From positions 18,400-82,399 of the forward strand of contig JACXVD010000013.1 in the NCBI GenBank assembly GCA_014763545.1: a stretch of 64,000 nt of DNA. The letters run 5' to 3'. This DNA comes from Sphingomonadales bacterium (GTDB lineage Bacteria > Pseudomonadota > Alphaproteobacteria > Sphingomonadales > Sphingomonadaceae). Position numbers and translations under genes: made by a program. A model generated the notes under the pieces. It worked only from the letters and a program-made list of their open reading frames with translations, made no database searches and was not told the DNA's origin. This document shows positions 46,975-55,651 of this stretch, one piece after another; position 1 is the stretch's first letter, and the number at the start of each line of letters is the position of its first letter.

Positions 46975-48768
46975 ATGGCGCCGCGCGAACCCTTTGTCCT
47001 GCTGGACGATGCCCGCACCGAACGGGCTGCCGACGGGCATTACCTCGCCGCGCCGGAGCAGGTGTTCGTCGCCCGGCGGGCGGAGGATGTCGCGCGCGTG
47101 CTGGCCCAAGCCGACGCCGCGCGGCGCGAAACCGGGCACACGCTGGCGGGCTACATCGCCTATGAGGCCGGGCTGGCGCTGGAAGAGCGGCTGGCCCCGC
47201 TGGCCGACGCGCGCAGCGGGGCGGGCGGCCCGCTCGTGTGGCTGGGGCTGTTCGCGCAGGAGCAGGTGATCCCCGCAGCCGAGATGGAAGGCTGGCTGGC
47301 GGCGCGCGCCGAAGGGACCGCCTCGCTCGGCCCGCTTTCGCCGCAGCTGTCGACCGGCGGCTATGTCGCCGCGTTCGAGGCGCTGCAGGAAGCGATCCGG
47401 GCAGGCGATATCTACCAGGCGAATTTGACCTTCCCGCTGGCCGGCGGCTTTCGCGGCGATCCGCTGGCGGTCTATGCGGCGCTGCGCCCGGCGGCAGGCG
47501 CGGGTTATTCCGCGCTGGTGTTCGACGGGTCGCACTGGCTGCTCAGCCTCTCGCCCGAACTGTTCTTCCGCCTCAACGGCAGCGATGCCAAGGTCAAGCC
47601 GATGAAAGGCACCCGCCCGCGCGGGCGCGATGCGGCGGAAGATGCCGCCTTTGCCGAGGAACTGGCCGCTTCGGTCAAGGACAAGGCCGAGAACCTGATG
47701 ATCGTGGACCTGATGCGCAACGATTTGTCGCGCGTGGCGCAGGCAGGCAGCGTGAAGGTCGACAATCCCTTCGCTGTCGAAAGCTACCCCACGGTGCACC
47801 AGATGGTGTCTTCGGTTCGCGCACGATTGCTTCCGGGCAAGGGTGCGGCAGACCTCGTGCGCGCGATCTTCCCCTGCGGCTCGATCACCGGCGCGCCCAA
47901 GATCCGGGCGATGGAGCTGATCGACGCGGTGGAACGCGATGCGCGCGGCCCCTATTGCGGGGCGATCGGGCGGATCGACGGGGATGGCAACGCCGCCTTC
48001 AACGTCGCGATCCGCACGCTGCGGCTGACCGAGGTGGAAAACCAGCGCGGCAAGGCTGTGCTGGGGGTCGGCTCGGCCATCGTCGCCGACAGCGAGGCCT
48101 TGCCCGAATGGCGCGAATGCATCGTCAAGGGCAGCTTCGCCCGGCAGCGCGCAGGCGGTTTCGACCTGATCGAAACCATGCGGTTCTGCCCCGAAAAGGG
48201 GATCGAACTGCTCGAACTCCATCTCGAACGGATCAAGGCGAGCGCGGCGGAACTCGGCTTCGCCTTCGATCGCCACGCCGCGCGCAACCAGATCCACGCG
48301 CTGTGTTTCGAGCTGGAGAGCGAGGCGAAGCTGCGCCTGCTGCTGGCGCGCAGCGGCGCGATCGCGCTGGAGGCGGCGCCGCTGCCGCGCGCGGCAGATG
48401 GCCCGCTGTCCTGCATCGCGCTGCCGCTGCCGGTGGATGAGGGGGACTGGCGCCTGCGCCACAAGTCGAGCGACCGCGCCTTTTACGAAGCCGCGCTGGA
48501 CATGGCCCGATCGGCCGACGCGGGCGAGGCGCTGCTGGTGCGTGAAGACGGGTTGGTGACCGAAGGCAGCTTCACCAACATCTTCCTGCGCCGCGACGGG
48601 CAATTGCTTACCCCGCCCGTGCGGCTGGGGCTGCTGCCGGGCGTGCTGCGCCGCCGGCTGATCGAACAGGGCGAGGCGGTGGAGGCGGAATTGACGCTCG
48701 GCGATCTTGCGGATGGCTTCCTGCTGGGCAATGCGCTGCGCGGCTTGATGGAGGCGAAGCTGGCATGA
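46975..48768 (+). CDS. Aminodeoxychorismate synthase I fused to aminodeoxychorismate lyase
   Basis: A 597-residue PabB-PabC fusion for 4-aminobenzoate (folate) synthesis. Residues ~1-390 form the chorismate-binding PabB part, with PMKGTRPRG (catalytic Lys), [15 protein letters not shown] and [17 protein letters not shown]. Residues ~395-597 form a class IV PLP aminotransferase-like lyase with [26 protein letters not shown] and [11 protein letters not shown]. Fusing them channels aminodeoxychorismate directly to PABA. The PabA glutaminase is not in the window. It overlaps the next gene by ATGA at 48765. Confidence 0.94.
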   Translation: MAPREPFVLLDDARTERAADGHYLAAPEQVFVARRAEDVARVLAQADAARRETGHTLAGYIAYEAGLALEERLAPLADARSGAGGPLVWLGLFAQEQVIPAAEMEGWLAARAEGTASLGPLSPQLSTGGYVAAFEALQEAIRAGDIYQANLTFPLAGGFRGDPLAVYAALRPAAGAGYSALVFDGSHWLLSLSPELFFRLNGSDAKVKPMKGTRPRGRDAAEDAAFAEELAASVKDKAENLMIVDLMRNDLSRVAQAGSVKVDNPFAVESYPTVHQMVSSVRARLLPGKGAADLVRAIFPCGSITGAPKIRAMELIDAVERDARGPYCGAIGRIDGDGNAAFNVAIRTLRLTEVENQRGKAVLGVGSAIVADSEALPEWRECIVKGSFARQRAGGFDLIETMRFCPEKGIELLELHLERIKASAAELGFAFDRHAARNQIHALCFELESEAKLRLLLARSGAIALEAAPLPRAADGPLSCIALPLPVDEGDWRLRHKSSDRAFYEAALDMARSADAGEALLVREDGLVTEGSFTNIFLRRDGQLLTPPVRLGLLPGVLRRRLIEQGEAVEAELTLGDLADGFLLGNALRGLMEAKLA

Positions 48769-49928
48769 TTTCCGAAGCGCTGGCGCGCATCGAACCGTCG
48801 CGGACGATGGCGATGACCGATCGCGCCACCGAACTGCGCGCGCAGGGGCGCGACATCATCTCGCTGTCGGTGGGCGAACCCGATTTCGCCACCCCCGCCC
48901 ATGTCATCGCCGCCGCCAAGGCGGCGCTGGACGCGGGCGACACGAAATATACGCCGGTCGGCGGGACGATGGCGCTGCGCGAAGCAGCCGCGCTGCATTT
49001 CGCGCGCGATCTCGGCATCGAATGCACGCCGCAGAGCGTGATCGTGGGGTCGGGCGGCAAGCAGTGCATCTTCCACGCGCTGGCCGCGACGCTGGGCAAG
49101 GGCGATGAAGTGGTGGTGCCTGCGCCATGGTGGGTCTCCTACCCCCAGATCGTGCGCTATTGCGGGGCCAGTGTGGTGCCGCTGGTCGCCCATGCGAAAG
49201 ACAATTTCCGCTTCACCGCGGGCGATTTCGAGGCGCTGGTGACGCCTGCGACCCGCTGGCTGCTGCTCAATTCGCCCGGCAACCCGACCGGCGCGGTCTA
49301 TCCCGAGGACATGCTGCTTTCGCTGGGCGATGTGCTGCGCCGCCACCCCCGCGTGCTGGTGATGAGCGACGATATCTACGCCCCGCTCAACTACACCGGC
49401 GCGCCGCATGCCACGCTGGCGAAGCTCTGCCCCGATCTGGCCGACCGCATCCTGACCGTTTCGGGCGTGTCGAAGAGCCATGCGATGACGGGCTTCCGCA
49501 TCGGCGTGGCGACCGGCCCGGCGGAGCTGATCGCCGCGATGCTGCGCTTGCAATCGCACACATCGGGCAATCCCTGCTCGATCAGCCAGGCGGCGGCGGT
49601 GGCGGCTTTCACCGGGCCGCAGGATTTCCTGGGCGAGTGGCGCGAGATATTCCGCCAGCGGCGTGACAGCGTGGTGGCGGCGATCAACGCGGTGCCGGGC
49701 CTCTCCACCCCGGTGCCCGATGGCGCCTTCTATTGTTTTGTCGATGCCGCGCCGCTGATGGAGCGGTTCGGGGATGACGAGGGGCTGGCGATGCATCTGC
49801 TCGATCACGGCGTGGCGGTGGTGGCCGCCAGCGCCTTCGGCGGGCGCGACGGTTTCCGCATCAGCTTCGCCACCGGCGAGGACAAGCTGGCCGAAGCCAT
49901 GCGGCGAATCGCGGCGGCGCTGGCATGA
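48765..49928 (+). CDS. Class I/II PLP-dependent aminotransferase
   Basis: A 387-residue fold-type I aminotransferase resembling aspartate aminotransferases of the 1-beta group. It has the N-terminal SLSVGEPDFATPAHV, the substrate-side LLNSPGNPTGAVY, Asp in VMSDDIYAPL, and the Schiff-base K237 in SGVSKSHAMTGFRIG; the final Arg-containing RISFATG closes the site. It could use aspartate or another amino acid. It is coupled on both sides (ATGA at 48765 and 49925), in a chain with pabB/C, a pseudouridine synthase and arfB. Confidence 0.92.
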   Translation: MISEALARIEPSRTMAMTDRATELRAQGRDIISLSVGEPDFATPAHVIAAAKAALDAGDTKYTPVGGTMALREAAALHFARDLGIECTPQSVIVGSGGKQCIFHALAATLGKGDEVVVPAPWWVSYPQIVRYCGASVVPLVAHAKDNFRFTAGDFEALVTPATRWLLLNSPGNPTGAVYPEDMLLSLGDVLRRHPRVLVMSDDIYAPLNYTGAPHATLAKLCPDLADRILTVSGVSKSHAMTGFRIGVATGPAELIAAMLRLQSHTSGNPCSISQAAAVAAFTGPQDFLGEWREIFRQRRDSVVAAINAVPGLSTPVPDGAFYCFVDAAPLMERFGDDEGLAMHLLDHGVAVVAASAFGGRDGFRISFATGEDKLAEAMRRIAAALA

Positions 49929-50605
49929 AGCAGATCCCGATCCTGTTCGAAGACGGCGAGGCGCTGGTGATCGACAAGCCTGCGGGCCTGCCGATGGACC
50001 GCCCGCGCCGGGGCGGTGCCTCGCTCGACGATCACCTCATCGACCTGCGGCTGGGCTTCCAGCGCGATCCTTCGCCGGTCCACCGGCTCGACACCGACAC
50101 TTCCGGCTGCCTGCTGCTGGCGCGCAATCCCAAGGCGCTCAGCCGGTTTGCCCGCGCGTTCGAGGATCGGCTGGTCGAAAAGACCTATCTCGGTGTGCTC
50201 GCTGGCGAGCTGGGCGAGGAGGAAGGCACCATCGAACTGGCGCTGAGCAAGATCAGCTCGGCGGAGAAGGGCTGGCGCATGATCCCGGCGCGCAAGGGCA
50301 AGCCTGCGCTGACCCATTGGCGCAGGCTGATGGTGCATGACGGGCTGACGCTGGTCGAATTCCGCCCGCTCACCGGGCGCACCCACCAGATCCGCGTCCA
50401 CGCCGCCGCCGGGCTCGGCATCCCGCTGCTGGGCGATCCGGTCTATGGCCCGGTATATGGCCCGGTATATGGCCACTCCGACCCGCGCAGTTCGCGCACT
50501 TTGCTGCACGCCAGCGCACTGATTGTGCCGCGCGCGGGCAAACCTGCCATTTGCGCCACCGCCCCGCTGCCCGACACATTCCGCGCGCTCGGCCTGCATG
50601 GCTGA
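49925..50605 (+). CDS. RluA-family RNA pseudouridine synthase
   Basis: A 226-residue pseudouridine synthase without the S4 domain. The catalytic Asp is D56 in HRLDTDTSGCLLLARN. Other family blocks are VIDKPAGLPMD near residue 16 and FRPLTGRTHQIRVH near 140. After the usual LGDP-Y segment there is an insertion of two extra GPVY units encoded by a 12-bp direct repeat at 50447-50470. The RNA target is not identifiable (RluA, TruC and RluC/D-like all possible). Its 3' end overlaps arfB by 8 nt. Confidence 0.9.
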   Translation: MKQIPILFEDGEALVIDKPAGLPMDRPRRGGASLDDHLIDLRLGFQRDPSPVHRLDTDTSGCLLLARNPKALSRFARAFEDRLVEKTYLGVLAGELGEEEGTIELALSKISSAEKGWRMIPARKGKPALTHWRRLMVHDGLTLVEFRPLTGRTHQIRVHAAAGLGIPLLGDPVYGPVYGPVYGHSDPRSSRTLLHASALIVPRAGKPAICATAPLPDTFRALGLHG

Positions 50606-51008
50606 TCCGGCCATCGTCGAAAAGGCGATGGCGCTGGTGGAGGAAAGCTTCATCGCTTCCTCCGGGCCCGGCGGGCAGAACGTCAACAAGGTCGCCACCG
50701 CGGTGCAATTGCGGTTGGATGTGTTCGCATTGCGGCTCGATCCCGATGTCTTCCGGCGGCTCAAGGCACTCGCGGGCAGCCGGATGACCGCGCGGGGCGA
50801 GATCGTGCTGACCGCGCGCAGCCACCGCACGCAGGAAGCGAATCGGGCCGAGGCGCGCGAGCGGCTGGCCGAATTGCTGGAGAAGGCGCAGCACGCGCCC
50901 GCCACCCGCAAGAAGAGCCGGCTCAACCGCGTGGGCAAGGAAGCGCGGCTCAAGGCCAAGAAGAACCGCGGCACGATCAAGGCCGGGCGCGGCAAGGTCG
51001 ACTGGTAG
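50598..51008 (+). CDS. arfB: Alternative ribosome-rescue factor ArfB
   Basis: A 136-residue codon-independent peptidyl-tRNA hydrolase that frees stalled ribosomes. It has the release-factor-like catalytic motif GGQ at 25-27 (SSGPGGQNVNKVATAVQLR) and a C-terminal basic tail rich in Lys/Arg (from ~95) that enters the empty mRNA channel. This distinguishes it from longer release factors. Start ATG at 50598 overlaps the end of the pseudouridine synthase gene; a longer upstream frame lies inside that gene and is rejected. Confidence 0.93.
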   Translation: MADPAIVEKAMALVEESFIASSGPGGQNVNKVATAVQLRLDVFALRLDPDVFRRLKALAGSRMTARGEIVLTARSHRTQEANRAEARERLAELLEKAQHAPATRKKSRLNRVGKEARLKAKKNRGTIKAGRGKVDW

Positions 51009-51137
51009 GCGGCACTCTCGCTTGACTTTCGCCACGGAATCACCCAATGGCCGCGGCCTGCAAGGCGGCGCCGGTTGCGTCGCCTGATGTTTTTTGGCCT
51101 CCCGCAGGGGGCAGAGCGAAAGATTTAGGACAGCGCC

Positions 51138-51305
51138 ATGGCGAAGCCCGCAACCATCAAGATCCGGCTGGTTTCCACCGCCGACACCGGCTTCTTCTAC
51201 GTGACCAAGAAGAATCCCCGCAACACGACCGAGAAGATGAGCTTCCGCAAGTACGATCCGGTTGCGAAGAAGCACGTCGAATTCAAGGAAGCCAAGATCA
51301 AGTAA
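51138..51305 (+). CDS. rpmG: 50S ribosomal protein L33
   Basis: A 55-residue ribosomal protein. [20 protein letters not shown] then YVTKKNPRN and [18 protein letters not shown] are the L33 signatures. It has no Cys pairs, so it is the zinc-independent form. TAGGA lies a few bases before the ATG, and about 130 bases of upstream non-coding sequence could hold its own promoter. A weak 6-bp hairpin (GAACCC/GGGTTC at 51318-51332) follows the stop without a U run. Confidence 0.97.
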   Translation: MAKPATIKIRLVSTADTGFFYVTKKNPRNTTEKMSFRKYDPVAKKHVEFKEAKIK

Positions 51306-51372
51306 GCTGAACGCTCGGAACCCACAGGGTTCACTTGCAGTTCAATGCCCTGACGCTAATCACGAGGGCATG

Positions 51373-52032
51373 ATGATCTTGAAGCAAATCACCGCTTACC
51401 CGCTGCGCGCCGCATTTGCCGGCGCGCTTGCCGTTTCTGCGCCGCTGGCGCTGCTGGCACCCGCCGCGCCGGTTACCGCGCAGGCGGGCGCGCTCGATTC
51501 GGCGGTCGGCGCATTGCGCGCGATTTCGACCATGAAGGCCGATTTCACCCAGTCGGATCGCAAGGGCCAGGTGCTCAGCGGCGCACTCACGCTCAAGCGG
51601 CCGGGCAAGATCCGCTTCGAATACCAGAAGGATGCACAGCTGCTGGTCGTTTCGAACGGCAAGTCGCTCTATCTGGTCGATTACGCGGTCAAGCAGGTCG
51701 AACGCTGGCCGATCAAGAACTCTCCGCTCGGCGCACTGCTCGATCCGAATCGCGACGTCGCGAAATATGGCAAGGTCGTGCCCAGCGACAGCCCGAACGT
51801 GCTCAGCATCGAAGTTCACGATCCCAAACGTCCGGAATATGGCCGGATCACGATGATCTTCATCCGCAAGGCCTCGGCGCCGGGCGGGTGGGAGCTGACC
51901 AGCTGGGTGGCGCTCGATTCGCAGAACCAGCGCACCACCGTGCGGCTGAAGAACCAGCGCTATGGCGTGGCTGTGGCGGATTCGGCGTTCAGCTTCGACG
52001 ACCCCCGCCGCTCTTCTCGTCGCCCGCGCTGA
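51373..52032 (+). CDS. LolA-like outer-membrane lipoprotein carrier
   Basis: A 219-residue periplasmic protein of the LolA fold. The signal peptide covers ~1-36 (LLAPAAPVTAQA). The mature part has the family pattern LRAISTMKADFTQSDRKG, then GALTLKRPGKIRFEY and NGKSLYLVDYAVKQVERWPI. It is expected to ferry lipoproteins from the inner to the outer membrane, taking them on after Lgt and later steps. Two consecutive ATGs (51370, 51373) are possible; the second is better spaced from GAGGG. The C terminus ends in a short Arg/Ser-rich tail. Confidence 0.88.
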   Translation: MILKQITAYPLRAAFAGALAVSAPLALLAPAAPVTAQAGALDSAVGALRAISTMKADFTQSDRKGQVLSGALTLKRPGKIRFEYQKDAQLLVVSNGKSLYLVDYAVKQVERWPIKNSPLGALLDPNRDVAKYGKVVPSDSPNVLSIEVHDPKRPEYGRITMIFIRKASAPGGWELTSWVALDSQNQRTTVRLKNQRYGVAVADSAFSFDDPRRSSRRPR

Positions 52033-52035
52033 ACC

Positions 52036-52058
52036 GTTCGGCGCGATTGCGCCCGAAC
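52036..52058 (+). terminator. Hairpin after the LolA-like gene
   Basis: GTTCGGCGC pairs with GCGCCCGAAC (one bulged C) within 52036-52058, directly after the stop codon. No U run follows, so it may stabilise the mRNA end or be a Rho-dependent site. Confidence 0.4.
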
Positions 52059-52176
52059 TATGCGACAAGGCGAAGGGGCATGTTCATTTCCCAGAAAGCC
52101 AGCCCGGCGTAATGTCCAAAAACAAGGCGGCGTGAGGCGGGTTTCCCCCCTGTTGCCCTGGCCTCTTTTTCGGGTC

Positions 52177-52262
52177 GCCTTGTACAAGCGTGACGAACGC
52201 TAGCAACGAACCCTCGTGCCAATGCCCCCGGCACGAGGGTTTTTTGCTGCCTTGTGCAAGCG
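52177..52262. repeat. Pair of near-identical 14-bp direct repeats
   Basis: GCCTTGTACAAGCG at 52177-52190 and GCCTTGTGCAAGCG at 52249-52262 differ at one base and lie 72 bp apart, flanking the terminator hairpin. Each core is itself (nearly) palindromic, CTTGTACAAG and CTTGTGCAAG, as operator half-site pairs often are. Confidence 0.6.
52209..52245 (+). terminator. Rho-independent terminator upstream of GCS2-type gene
   Basis: AACCCTCGTGCC at 52209-52220 pairs perfectly with GGCACGAGGGTT at 52230-52241 around a 9-nt loop, and is followed by a run of six T (52240-52245). It is the clearest intrinsic terminator in the window. It lies 177 nt after the LolA-like stop, too far to be that gene's simple end, and 80 nt before the next start, so it may end a small RNA or act as an attenuator. 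Confidence 0.85.
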
Positions 52263-52325
52263 ACTTTCCAACCGGCCCCGCGCGTCCTAGCCTTGTCGGC
52301 GAGATTGCCGAGGGGACGGAGCGCT

Positions 52326-53783
52326 TTGGGCCAGGAAATCGACGCCAGCGGATTCAGCGATGCCGACTTCGCGCGGTTTCGCGATCGGCTGGCGCTCGAA
52401 ACGGCGAGCCTGCGCGATCGCTTCGTCGGCGGGGCGCTGTCGCAGGCGGGGCCGTTAATCGGCTTCGAGCTGGAAGCCTGGCTGGTCGACCGCCATTGTT
52501 TTCCTGCGCCGCATAACCAGAGCTTCCTCGCCCGGCTGGCCGATCCGCTGGTGGTGGCCGAATTGTCGCGCTTCAATATCGAGGTGAACGGTACGCCGCA
52601 GCCGCTGGCGGGCGACGGCCTGTGGCGGCTGGAGCAGGAACTGGCCGAAACCTGGGGCCGCTGCGTGGGGGCGGCGCATGACGAGGTCGATACGGTGGTC
52701 GCCATCGGCACGCTGCCGACCCTGCGCGAAAGCGATCTGTGCCTCGCCAACCTCACCCCGTCGAACCGCTATGCCGCGCTCAACCGCGAAGTGCTCAAGG
52801 CGCGCGGCGGCAGGCCGCTCGACATCGCGATCGACAGCACCGCACCGGGTGGCCACGGGCTGCGCAGCACCCATGACGATCTGATGCTGGAAGCGGCAAC
52901 CACATCGTTCCAGCTGCATTTGCAGATCCCGCCCGATCGGATCGCGGCCTATCTCAACGCCTCCGCGATGCTCGCCGCGCCGCTGATCGCGCTGTCGGCG
53001 AACTCGCCGTTCCTGTTCGGGCGGCAATTGTGGCACGAAACCCGCATCCCGCTGTTCGAGCAGGCGCTGGGCGACGAGCCGGGCCATGTGCAACGCGGGG
53101 CGATCCGCCGGGTGACCTTCGGCGATCGCTATGCGGATGACGATCCGACCGTGCTGTTCGCTGAAAACCTCGAGCTGTTCCGGCTGCTGCTGCCGGTGCT
53201 GGACGAGGAACCGGGCGATCGCTTCGCCTGCCTGCGGCTGCACAATGGCACGATCTGGCGCTGGAACCGGCTGCTGGTCGGCTTCGACCTCGACGAAGGG
53301 GGCGAAGCGGGCGGTGCCCTGCCCCATCTGCGGATCGAAAACCGGGTGATGCCCGCCGGGCCGAGCGTGATCGACATGCTGGCCAATGCGGCCTTCTGGT
53401 TCGGCGCGGTCCACGCCTTGGCGCGGGTATCGCGCCAGGCGGAGGAGGCGCTGCCGCATGCCACGGCGCGGGCCGGGTTCTATGCTGCGGCCCGCGACGG
53501 GCTCGATGCCGAAATCGGCTGGCTCGACGGGCGGCTGTGGCCGGTGACCAAGGTGATCGAAGCGCTCATCCCCGTCGCGCGCGACGGGCTGCTGGAACAG
53601 GGCGTGGGCGAGGAACTGGCCGAACGCTATCTCGATGTCGTCGCCACGCGCGTCGCGGCGCGGCGCAACGGGGCGGCGTGGCAGATCGCGCATCATCGCC
53701 GCCATGGCGACCTGTTCCGCCTCACCGCCGAATATCTCGAACACCAGCGCAGCGGCATGGCGGTGCACGAATGGCCGCTGTAA
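52326..53783 (+). CDS. GCS2/YbdK-type glutamate-cysteine ligase-like enzyme
   Basis: A ~485-residue carboxylate-amine ligase of the glutamate-cysteine ligase family 2. Signatures are GFELEAWLVD near residue 43, FNIEVNGTPQPL with WRLEQELAETW, then VAIGTLPTLRESDL and a long helical C-terminal half. It would join an amino group to a glutamate-like gamma carboxylate using ATP; the actual substrate is unproven, since many members are not true GshA. The start is uncertain: TTG at 52326 with GGAG nearby is chosen; a TTG at 52293 is possible. Its end overlaps the M14-type gene by 13 nt. Confidence 0.8.
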   Translation: MGQEIDASGFSDADFARFRDRLALETASLRDRFVGGALSQAGPLIGFELEAWLVDRHCFPAPHNQSFLARLADPLVVAELSRFNIEVNGTPQPLAGDGLWRLEQELAETWGRCVGAAHDEVDTVVAIGTLPTLRESDLCLANLTPSNRYAALNREVLKARGGRPLDIAIDSTAPGGHGLRSTHDDLMLEAATTSFQLHLQIPPDRIAAYLNASAMLAAPLIALSANSPFLFGRQLWHETRIPLFEQALGDEPGHVQRGAIRRVTFGDRYADDDPTVLFAENLELFRLLLPVLDEEPGDRFACLRLHNGTIWRWNRLLVGFDLDEGGEAGGALPHLRIENRVMPAGPSVIDMLANAAFWFGAVHALARVSRQAEEALPHATARAGFYAAARDGLDAEIGWLDGRLWPVTKVIEALIPVARDGLLEQGVGEELAERYLDVVATRVAARRNGAAWQIAHHRRHGDLFRLTAEYLEHQRSGMAVHEWPL

Positions 53784-54853
53784 CGGCAGGCGGCGTGACC
53801 GAACTTGCCATCCGCGATTCGCTGCCTGCGGGCTTCCTCGACTGCCCCGCGCGCGAGCTTGCCGCGCTGCTCGGCGGGCCAACGCTGATCGAACTGGCCG
53901 GGCGGCGCGAACCGCCGCTGTTCGTCTCGGTGATCCAGCATGGCAACGAAACCACCGGGCTGGAGGCGGTGCAGCAGGTGCTGCGCGCGCGCTTGGGGGC
54001 AGATGGCAGTGGCGGGGGCCTGCCGCGCAGCCTGATGCTGTTCGTCGGCAATGTCGCCGCGGCCGCGCAGGGGCTGCGGCGGCTGGATGGACAGCCCGAT
54101 TATAACCGCGCCTGGCCGGGCACTGTCGACCATGCGGGAACGCCCGAAGCGGCGATGATGGCACAGGTTCACGCGCGCATTGTCGCGCGCGATTGTTTCG
54201 CCGCGATCGACCTGCACAACAACACCGGGCTCAACCCGCCCTATGGCGTGGTGTGCAGCGACGATGCCGACACGCTGCATCTGGCCGCCATGTTCGCGCG
54301 CACCGCGATCCGGTTTCGCGGGATCGCGGGCACGCAGACCGCCTCGCTCGCGGGCAGGCTTCCGGCGATTGCCGCCGAATGCAGCCAGCCGGGCGTTGCC
54401 GCCAATGCCGCGCTCGCCGCCAGCTTCGTCAACGGGATGCTGGCGCTTGCGGCCTTCCCCGAACGCCCGCCGCGCCCCGATGCGCTGGCCATGTATCACA
54501 CGATGGGCGTGGTCCGGGTGCGCGAGGAGGTGTCCTTCGCCTTCGGGGATGGCGCTGCGGCGCTGCGGCTCGATCCTGCGCTCGACCATCTCAATTTCCG
54601 CGAGCTGGAGGCGGGGGCGCGGTTCGGCGCCAGCGATCATGCCGCGCCGCTGTCGATGCAGGACGAAGCCGGGCGCGAGGTTGCGGGCGATTATTTCGCG
54701 GTCGAGGATGGCGCGCTGCTGCTCAGGCGCGCGGCCATGCCCGCCATGCTCAGCTGCGATCCGCGCATCGTGCGGCAGGATTGTCTGTGTTACCTGATGG
54801 AACGGGTGGCAGCGGGCGCTTCGCCACTGGACCACGCGGCTGGCGCACCCTAA
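53771..54853 (+). CDS. M14/AspA-AstE-like zinc deacylase
   Basis: A 360-residue zinc carboxypeptidase-fold enzyme of the succinylglutamate desuccinylase/aspartoacylase group. Zinc ligands are H57 and E60 (VIQHGNETTG) and H149 (AIDLHNNTG). A conserved DYNRAWPG segment lies between them. Such enzymes split N-acyl or gamma-linked amino-acid derivatives. It starts inside the end of the GCS2-type ligase gene, so the two are translated together, one making and one breaking an amide bond. Not the arginine-catabolic AstE as such, since no ast genes are near. Confidence 0.82.
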   Translation: MAAVTAGGVTELAIRDSLPAGFLDCPARELAALLGGPTLIELAGRREPPLFVSVIQHGNETTGLEAVQQVLRARLGADGSGGGLPRSLMLFVGNVAAAAQGLRRLDGQPDYNRAWPGTVDHAGTPEAAMMAQVHARIVARDCFAAIDLHNNTGLNPPYGVVCSDDADTLHLAAMFARTAIRFRGIAGTQTASLAGRLPAIAAECSQPGVAANAALAASFVNGMLALAAFPERPPRPDALAMYHTMGVVRVREEVSFAFGDGAAALRLDPALDHLNFRELEAGARFGASDHAAPLSMQDEAGREVAGDYFAVEDGALLLRRAAMPAMLSCDPRIVRQDCLCYLMERVAAGASPLDHAAGAP

Positions 54854-54862
54854 GTCCGCGCC

Positions 54863-55651
54863 ATGGTTTCTATCGCTTCCTGGAACATCAATTCGGTCCG
54901 CCTGCGCATGCCGATCGTCGAACGCTTCATCCGGCAGGAGGCGCCCGACGTGATCTGCCTGCAGGAGATCAAGTGCGAGGAGCACCTGTTCCCCTACGAA
55001 GCCTTCGCCGAACTCGGTTACACCCACCACGCGGTGCACGGGCAGAAGGGCTATCACGGGGTGGCCACGGTCAGCCGCATCCCGATCCGCGAGGTCAACC
55101 GCTTCGACTGGCAGGCCAATGGCGAAGCGCGCCATGTCGGGGTAGAACTGGTCGGCAAGGATGTGGTGCTGGAAAACGTCTATATCCCCGCAGGCGGCGA
55201 CGAGCCCGACCGCGAGGTGAACCCCAAATTCGGCCAGAAGCTCGACTTCCTCGAACGGATGACGCGCTGGGCCGACACGCTGCACAAGCCGACCATGATC
55301 GTCGGCGATTTCAACATCGCCCCGCTCGAATGCGACGTGTGGAACCACAAGCAATTGCTCAAGGTGGTCAGCCACACACCGGTCGAGGTCGAGACGCTGC
55401 AGCGCTTCATGGATGCGCATGGCTGGGCCGATGTCGGGCGGCAGCATATCCTGGCGCCCGAACGCTATTACAGCTGGTGGTCCTATCGCTCGAAGGACTG
55501 GCAGGCGGGCGACCGCGGGCGGCGGCTCGACCATATGTGGGCCAGCCCCGAACTGGCGCGGCAGGCCACCGGCCATCGCGTGCTGGAGGAAGCCCGCGGC
55601 TGGACCCAGCCGAGCGATCACGTGCCGCTGATCACGGAGCTCGACATCTGA
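54863..55651 (+). CDS. xth: Exodeoxyribonuclease III
   Basis: A 262-residue AP endonuclease/3'-5' exonuclease for base excision repair. It has the family start SIASWNINSVR, LQEIKCEE (metal Glu), GVATVSR, VGDFNIAPLECDVW (catalytic Asp/Asn) and the end SDHVPLI with the active-site His. Length is standard. Gene spacing is 9 nt after the M14-type gene. Its TGA overlaps the apparent CTG start of ribA. Confidence 0.96.
   Translation: MVSIASWNINSVRLRMPIVERFIRQEAPDVICLQEIKCEEHLFPYEAFAELGYTHHAVHGQKGYHGVATVSRIPIREVNRFDWQANGEARHVGVELVGKDVVLENVYIPAGGDEPDREVNPKFGQKLDFLERMTRWADTLHKPTMIVGDFNIAPLECDVWNHKQLLKVVSHTPVEVETLQRFMDAHGWADVGRQHILAPERYYSWWSYRSKDWQAGDRGRRLDHMWASPELARQATGHRVLEEARGWTQPSDHVPLITELDI

Noticed and set aside
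50432..50470. 12-bp repeat in the pseudouridine synthase as a regulatory element
   Set aside because: It is in frame, encodes two extra GPVY units in a surface loop position and has no relation to a promoter or start; recorded only as a coding repeat.
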